Part shown: piece by piece, positions 7,101-10,654 of the stretch
Numbering within the stretch: position 1 is the stretch's first letter
Layout: every line of letters begins with the position of its first letter
Source: CAZNVG01 sp964576475
Lineage (GTDB): Bacteria > Patescibacteriota > Saccharimonadia > Saccharimonadales > CAZNVG01
Length of the DNA: 10,654 bases
Direction of reading: 5' to 3'
Assembly (NCBI GenBank): GCA_964576475.1
Contig: CAZNVG010000036.1
Span: 1-10,654 of the forward strand
Notes under the pieces: model-generated
What the model was told of the DNA's origin: nothing
Database searches by the model: none
Seen by the model: only the letters and a program-made list of their open reading frames with translations
Position numbers and translations under genes: made by a program

Positions 7101-7430
7101 TTGCGTAAGCGTATCACCGCACCGCACCCGCTCCCCAAAGTACAAGGTCGCCGCGCCGATGCAATTAAGGTGGTAGAAGCACTGAAAGAAGCGTATTCAC
7201 CCGAGCGAGATTATCTCTTTGACCTGTACGATGCGATTCGTGAATTTGACGACCTGTCGAACGGCGAGCTTAAATTCATTGCTCAGCTGCGGCTTGATGA
7301 TCTCGATTCGGCAGTCCGAGAGCTCAAACAGAAATTCACGCCGCACTACCTTGGCGTTATCAAGGAGAGGGCTGAAGCTATAGACAGCGTATCTGAAATA
7401 ATAATGTTTACGGAAGACCTGCGCAAATGA
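4134..7430 (+). CDS. PLD-like nuclease/SNF2-like helicase fusion
   Basis: 1098 residues from the ATG at 4134, chosen for GGAAGG at 4118-4123 and because the protein starts naturally with a beta-strand-rich PLD fold; an in-frame TTG at 4101 would overlap fic. The N-terminal domain (about 1-210) is phospholipase D-like: H145-A-K147 and GSSNF (170-174) form one HKD-type half, with the D not conserved. A superfamily 2 helicase follows: DVVGLGKS (300-307, Walker A), DEAH (372-375), LTATP (403-407), then a helicase C-terminal domain with ATDALSEGFN (783-792) and QRIGR (813-817). It has an acidic insert around residues 620-660 between the two motor lobes. It would be the DNA-translocating and probably cleaving subunit paired with the downstream methylase, with which it overlaps by ATGA. 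DISARM DrmD and type ISP motors are the nearest known relatives in layout. Confidence 0.92.
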   Translation: MGLIDNKEKTLQEALKNALPSAEHVDILTAYFYFSGFSALADELKDKKIRILVGKAIDPAAVDDLSSAMKIDPNVGLDTFQSRNYLSLTRTQKKKQYTDGFVKLFNKSALSEAFDGTEDQRMQKIFEDKLRDGSLEIRMTNEQNHAKAYILTNKPEFSQGGDFKGSVFMGSSNFTYNGLVGQGELNDKYMDNDSYDKYENKFNELWTDSNTIDIQVQDTPDVEDSFLNQIQRKLWIHATPDPYKIFIRVLHELYAEVEDEDVKSPASITGGRFANLKYQLDAIRAGIDCVNKNNGVIVADVVGLGKSVIASAIAHNLEMSTIIITPPHLKSQWQDYATRFKIPGAYVESGGMIQHLHDRYAKDSEPKLYIIDEAHRYRNELTDDYQWLHQLTRSHPDNKVLLLTATPYNNRPQDLFAMVKLFQTPSRSTINSVDNLGMRFDDLIIKYKKLERVGKKNLTDEIKTEFQKLSRELRLLIEPVVIRRSRIDLKEIKEYDDDLKNQNIEFPEVVGPELVEYDLGNIRQLYVDTLEKLTDTENGFNGARYQSASYIKDREEFMAKYGLFFDDSDLKTAQANLAFFMRRLLVQRFESSKYAFQSTLNNMIRSHEIILKWWDKGYVPIRKKEDLIDPDELEEFDSIEEINALIESGEDIDIEAIKRVALPIPRVIFEDTFATLVRNDLELLQSIKSNWFSDGLTGDDPKQARTEQKLHELLNENHERKIVIFSGYADTANYVAKNLREHGFERTLLYTGSSGNELKKIVSENFDASYDGEQKNEYDIIVATDALSEGFNLHRAGIIINYDIPYNPTRVVQRIGRINRINQKMFDKIYIYNFFPTDVGEDIANVKGISTLKMLLINNIVGSDTRTLTPDEDLRSYFKSTYNDADEAASERSWDNEYRNIYNSIKHDYALLKEVQKIPERTRIVRDNRSDNVSISFAKRGNGILFALADEYALEAEILSPEFVLPHFKAEHEEKAHEGDAQLDKKFEILRKRITAPHPLPKVQGRRADAIKVVEALKEAYSPERDYLFDLYDAIREFDDLSNGELKFIAQLRLDDLDSAVRELKQKFTPHYLGVIKERAEAIDSVSEIIMFTEDLRK

Positions 7431-10400
7431 TACTAAACGAACCCTACACAAAAGAAGCTTTTACATCATTCATCAAAGACTTTTTGCCTGACTACCAAAA
7501 AGATGAACGCGACGTACGTGTCGATGGTTCAATCCTGACACATGTAACAAAACTTGGCGAATCCAAGACTCGTTCTTTAGACGTCGCTGTATTGGAGGCC
7601 GAATGTGAAGAGACTGATAGCGGCAAGCGAATTGCCATTACTCAGGCTGCTTTCAAGGTTCTTCGAGACCATGGGATTCGCAATGCCATCATTGCATTCC
7701 ATGACGGCGCCGACCAATGGCGGCTGTCGCTCCTGACCTCAACACTCGAGATCAAGGACGGCAAGGTTGTCAAAAAGGACAGTAATCCTCGTCGCTACTC
7801 ATATTTGCTTGGTGTTGGTGCCAAGACGAACACTCCTCACAAATTCCTAATCGACAAAGGCCGAGTAGAAGACATCAAGCAACTACAAGAACGCTTCTCG
7901 GTCGAGGTGGTCAATAAGCAATTCTATGCATTCGTGGCAGAGTTATTCACGAAGCTCGTGGGCGGCGAGCGTGGTGTAACAAAGTATCCAGGATTGCTCA
8001 AAATCAACGGCATTATAAGCCAAAATGTCGAGCATCAAGAGTTCGCGGTGCGCCTTATCGGCCGAATTATCTTCAGCTGGTTCTTAAAGGAAAAGAAAAG
8101 TGCTGCCGGTGTACCTATCGTGCCGAAAGAGCTTTTATCGCTTGGCGCCGTAGGTAGTAACGCTGACTATTACCACAGCATCCTAGAGCCGCTGTTTTTC
8201 GAGTTGCTCAACAAGCGAGTCGAGCAGCGCAACGAAAATCTACGCGAAGCGCCATTTTCGACCGTACCATACCTAAACGGTGGTTTGTTTAGCCCGCAGC
8301 ACGATGACTATTACAACCAAAACTCATTTAACGGCGCCGGTACGCCTGGCCTAACACACATACCTGACAGTTGGTTTACCGAGCTTTTCACTGTGCTTGA
8401 ACAATACAACTTCACCGTAGACGAAAATACCAGCTACGACGTAGATCTATCCATCGATCCTGAAATGCTTGGCCGTATATTTGAAAACCTGCTAGCCGAA
8501 ATCAACCCGGAAACTGGCGAGTCGGCACGCAAGAGTACCGGTAGCTTCTATACTCCACGCGAGATAGTCGAGTACATGGTAGACAGCTCACTGCTTGAAT
8601 TCCTGAAGAGCAAGACTAGTGCTGACGAAGATAAGCTCAAAGCTCTCATTAGCTGGGGTCAGGAAGACGACAAAGAACACGAGCTGACGGCTTATGAAAA
8701 GCAAAAGGTCGTAAATGCCCTAGCAGGCCTCACTATACTCGACCCAGCCTGTGGTTCTGGTGCGTTCCCGATTGGCATTTTGCAAAAGGTCGTGTATATA
8801 CTTCAGCAGGCCGATCCACGCGCAGAGATATGGCTTGAGAATCAACTTAAAAGCATCTCTTCACCAGAGCTAAGGCGCGACATCCAAGAAAAGTATGAAA
8901 GCGAGAACTACGACTGGCTGCGCAAATACGGCGTGATTCGCGAAACCATCTTCGGTGTAGACATCCAGACTATCGCTACAGAAATCTCCAAGCTTCGTTG
9001 TTTCCTAACACTTATCATTGAAGAAGAAGTTGATGACGAAAAACCAAACCGTGGTATACACGCCCTACCAAACCTGGACTTTAAGTTTGTCACTGCAAAT
9101 TCACTAGTGGGCCTGCCGGAAGGTAACTCTGCAACTAAGAGCAAAGCCTTAAACCTGTTTGAGGATGTGTCACACATTGAGCAGCTCAAGAGCATTCGCA
9201 ATCAATACTTTGGCGCAAACGCTGATGAGCGCGCTCGTCTTAAGGATGAGTTCAGACTCTTACAGAACGATATGCTGCGTAGTCGAATTGCGTCTAATAA
9301 CTCTACGTCTGACCTATATAACGAACTGTCCGATTGGGATCCATTCAGCCACAAGGCCACGGACTGGTTTGACGCAGAGTGGATGTTCGGCATAGAAGGC
9401 TTTGACATTGTGATTGCAAATCCACCGTATGTAGGTGAAAAAGGTAACAAAGACACCTTTGACAAGCTCAAACCAACCAGCCTCGGCAAGCGTTTCTACA
9501 AAGGCAAAATGGACCTGTTCTACTTCTTCTTCCATCTTGGCCTAGACGCACTAAAAGACGGTGGTGTATTGACATTCATTACAACCAACTACTACCCAAC
9601 AGCAGACGGCGCGATAAAACTACGCAAAGATTTCTACGAGCGCACGAACATTGTGCGGCTAATCAACTTTGGCGAAATAACCGTCTTTGACAGCGCCCGC
9701 GGCCAGCACAACTTAATCACCATTTTGCAAAGGTCGGTCGCGCCAAGCGCAGACTATGAAACTGAAGAGATCGTAGCTAGTAGCAAGGGTAGTATCAGCA
9801 GTGGCGCACTCACAAATATACTGGCCGGCGAGAGCGAGCTAGTACACGTTGCCGAAGTCAAAAAGACGAGCGTCTACGACTCAGTGGGGGTGAACTTCTA
9901 TATTCGTTTTGCCGGTGGCCACGGTGGGGTTGATGAAATTTTGGACAAGATGTCAAAATACAAAAAACTTGAAGAATTTGCTGTTGCTAATATGGGGTTA
10001 AAAACTGGTGCAGATAAGTTCACTGACGCACATGCAAAAAAATATCCAGATATTAGCGCAAGAAAGGGGCAAGGTATATACGTCTTCCCTAAAGGTGAAG
10101 CGGAAAAATTATTTGGGGATAACGACTTCATATTGCCATGGTATAAAAACAGTGACATAGAGAGGTATGTATCGAGTACGAATAATCGTGACGAGGTAAT
10201 GTTTGTTAACAATAAAACAGCCTTAGATGATTTGCCTGCACAGTATGTAACTTATCTGCGCCAATTCAAGCCCATCCTAGAAAATCGGGGACTCTTTGAA
10301 AACGGCAAACGTCCATGGCACGTTATGCAACAAGCTAATTTTGGTAGAATTTTGGATAACGAGAAAATCGTAGTGCCATACAGGAGCAAGCGTAATGTAT

Positions 10401-10654
10401 TTGGCTACAACGACACACCCTGGTATGCAGCATCGGATGTGTATTTTATAACTGCAAAAAATGGAGTCCTATTCGAACCGTACTACTTACTGGGGATACT
10501 AAATTCTAAATTACTATTCGTGTGGCTATTTCACAGAGCCCGACGCAAAGGCCAAATGATTGAGCTCACAACAAAGCCAATTTCGGAAATCCCAATCGCC
10601 ATCGGTACGCCAGACCAAAAGCAGACAATAGAAAAACTGGTGCGTGAAATCATC
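7427..10654 (+). CDS. Gamma-type adenine-specific DNA methyltransferase with target-recognition region, 3' truncated
   Basis: 1076 codons are present without a stop; the 3' end lies outside. The ATG at 7427 overlaps the helicase stop as ATGA. It should transfer methyl from S-adenosylmethionine to adenine N6. The motif order is that of gamma MTases: GSFYTP (372-377, motif X region), DPACGSGAF (439-447, SAM binding, motif I), NPPY (665-668, catalytic motif IV), then a C-terminal TaqI-like target-recognition region from about 830. ERxxTGSFYTPREIV preceded by LGRIFENLLAEINPETGE is characteristic of Eco57I-like restriction-modification methylases. The N-terminal domain (about 1-140, with DVAVLEAE at 52-59) may be a degenerate PD-(D/E)XK fold; I see no intact nuclease motif. 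G+C falls sharply near the target-recognition region. It could work as protecting methylase, or as one half of a split type ISP enzyme. Confidence 0.92.
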   Translation, partial: MILNEPYTKEAFTSFIKDFLPDYQKDERDVRVDGSILTHVTKLGESKTRSLDVAVLEAECEETDSGKRIAITQAAFKVLRDHGIRNAIIAFHDGADQWRLSLLTSTLEIKDGKVVKKDSNPRRYSYLLGVGAKTNTPHKFLIDKGRVEDIKQLQERFSVEVVNKQFYAFVAELFTKLVGGERGVTKYPGLLKINGIISQNVEHQEFAVRLIGRIIFSWFLKEKKSAAGVPIVPKELLSLGAVGSNADYYHSILEPLFFELLNKRVEQRNENLREAPFSTVPYLNGGLFSPQHDDYYNQNSFNGAGTPGLTHIPDSWFTELFTVLEQYNFTVDENTSYDVDLSIDPEMLGRIFENLLAEINPETGESARKSTGSFYTPREIVEYMVDSSLLEFLKSKTSADEDKLKALISWGQEDDKEHELTAYEKQKVVNALAGLTILDPACGSGAFPIGILQKVVYILQQADPRAEIWLENQLKSISSPELRRDIQEKYESENYDWLRKYGVIRETIFGVDIQTIATEISKLRCFLTLIIEEEVDDEKPNRGIHALPNLDFKFVTANSLVGLPEGNSATKSKALNLFEDVSHIEQLKSIRNQYFGANADERARLKDEFRLLQNDMLRSRIASNNSTSDLYNELSDWDPFSHKATDWFDAEWMFGIEGFDIVIANPPYVGEKGNKDTFDKLKPTSLGKRFYKGKMDLFYFFFHLGLDALKDGGVLTFITTNYYPTADGAIKLRKDFYERTNIVRLINFGEITVFDSARGQHNLITILQRSVAPSADYETEEIVASSKGSISSGALTNILAGESELVHVAEVKKTSVYDSVGVNFYIRFAGGHGGVDEILDKMSKYKKLEEFAVANMGLKTGADKFTDAHAKKYPDISARKGQGIYVFPKGEAEKLFGDNDFILPWYKNSDIERYVSSTNNRDEVMFVNNKTALDDLPAQYVTYLRQFKPILENRGLFENGKRPWHVMQQANFGRILDNEKIVVPYRSKRNVFGYNDTPWYAASDVYFITAKNGVLFEPYYLLGILNSKLLFVWLFHRARRKGQMIELTTKPISEIPIAIGTPDQKQTIEKLVREII
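9885..10560. other. Low-G+C segment covering the target-recognition region
   Basis: Hand counts give 150 of 300 G+C for 9541-9840, then 113 of 300 for 9961-10260 and 126 of 300 for 10261-10560. The change begins around 9885-9960, soon after the conserved catalytic core ends, without breaking the reading frame. Codons also shift toward A/T-ending forms. A swapped specificity domain is the simplest reading; relaxed selection on a variable domain is another. Confidence 0.6.

Larger units (their letters stand above)
33..10654. mobile_element. Left part of a tRNA-Lys-integrated element carrying a defence cassette
   Basis: The tRNA 3' end is followed directly by an inward-lying large serine recombinase gene with a small overlapping partner, then a replication-relaxation-like protein, then a Fic/helicase/methylase operon. 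This is the usual order at the integrase end of an integrative element or integrated plasmid: att site, recombinase, control and replication module, cargo. No conjugation or phage structural gene is visible in this window, so the type of element cannot be told. The right end is not present. The recombinase position is directly seen; the mobility and limits are inferred. Confidence 0.6.

Noticed and set aside
9898..10212. Minus-strand open frame inside the methylase
   Set aside because: It lies wholly within an unbroken, motif-bearing methylase frame and shows no recognisable domain; it reflects the low G+C segment and codon bias.
1..10654. Recoded genetic code (TGA as glycine), as in some CPR bacteria
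   Set aside because: TGA ends the recombinase, small protein, wHTH and helicase genes at sensible places, with no in-frame TGA in the long frames.
1..10654. CRISPR array or insertion sequence
   Set aside because: The only direct repeats are 10-11 bp and number two or three; there are no evenly spaced longer repeats, and no transposase besides the large serine recombinase.
7427..10654. Frameshift in the methylase
   Set aside because: I read it codon by codon up to the SAM-binding motif and by motif spacing beyond; motifs X, I and IV fall in one frame, so it is only truncated by the window edge.

Overview
The window opens inside a tRNA-Lys(CUU) gene. Integrated against the 3' end of that tRNA is the left end of what looks like an integrative mobile element carrying a defence cassette. 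Standard-code stops, including TGA, end several genes. Several starts lack a Shine-Dalgarno site, and a replication-relaxation-type protein is present. I infer a bacterium, with a Patescibacteria/CPR member such as Saccharibacteria a reasonable guess, but the window holds no ribosomal or housekeeping protein to prove it. The TGA stops argue against the CPR lineages that read TGA as glycine.

Layout. (1) 1-120: the 3' part of the tRNA, then a small hairpin and a strong intrinsic terminator. (2) 33-1890, minus strand: a large serine recombinase whose last six codons and stop are read antisense through the tRNA 3' end, preceded and overlapped by a 62-residue basic protein gene. (3) 1891-2081: a divergent control region with a sigma70-like minus-strand promoter, two 11-bp direct repeats 22 bp apart, one perfect DnaA box and a long pyrimidine tract; it could be both an operator and a replication origin. 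(4) 2082-2870, plus strand: a winged-helix protein resembling the replication-relaxation family. (5) 2871-2971: a short spacer packed with GTGAAATA repeats and two overlapping inverted repeats. (6) 2972-10654, plus strand: a tight three-gene operon of a Fic-family protein with a C-terminal winged helix, a PLD-like/SNF2-like helicase, and a gamma-type N6-adenine DNA methyltransferase with a C-terminal target-recognition region that runs off the window. The gene junctions are a 1-nt gap and a 4-nt ATGA overlap.

Working together. The recombinase and its small partner probably integrate and excise the element at tRNA-Lys, and the replication-relaxation protein may act on the circular form. The three-gene operon resembles a type ISP restriction-modification enzyme (nuclease-helicase-methylase-TRD) split into two polypeptides, with PLD as the candidate nuclease. 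It also shares parts with class 1 DISARM (SNF2-like helicase plus adenine methylase). A self-inhibiting Fic protein with a DNA-binding tail, encoded first and preceded by an operator-like spacer, is the least expected part and may regulate the system or act as its effector. Within the methylase, G+C drops from about 50% to about 38% at the start of the target-recognition region, suggesting a swapped specificity domain.
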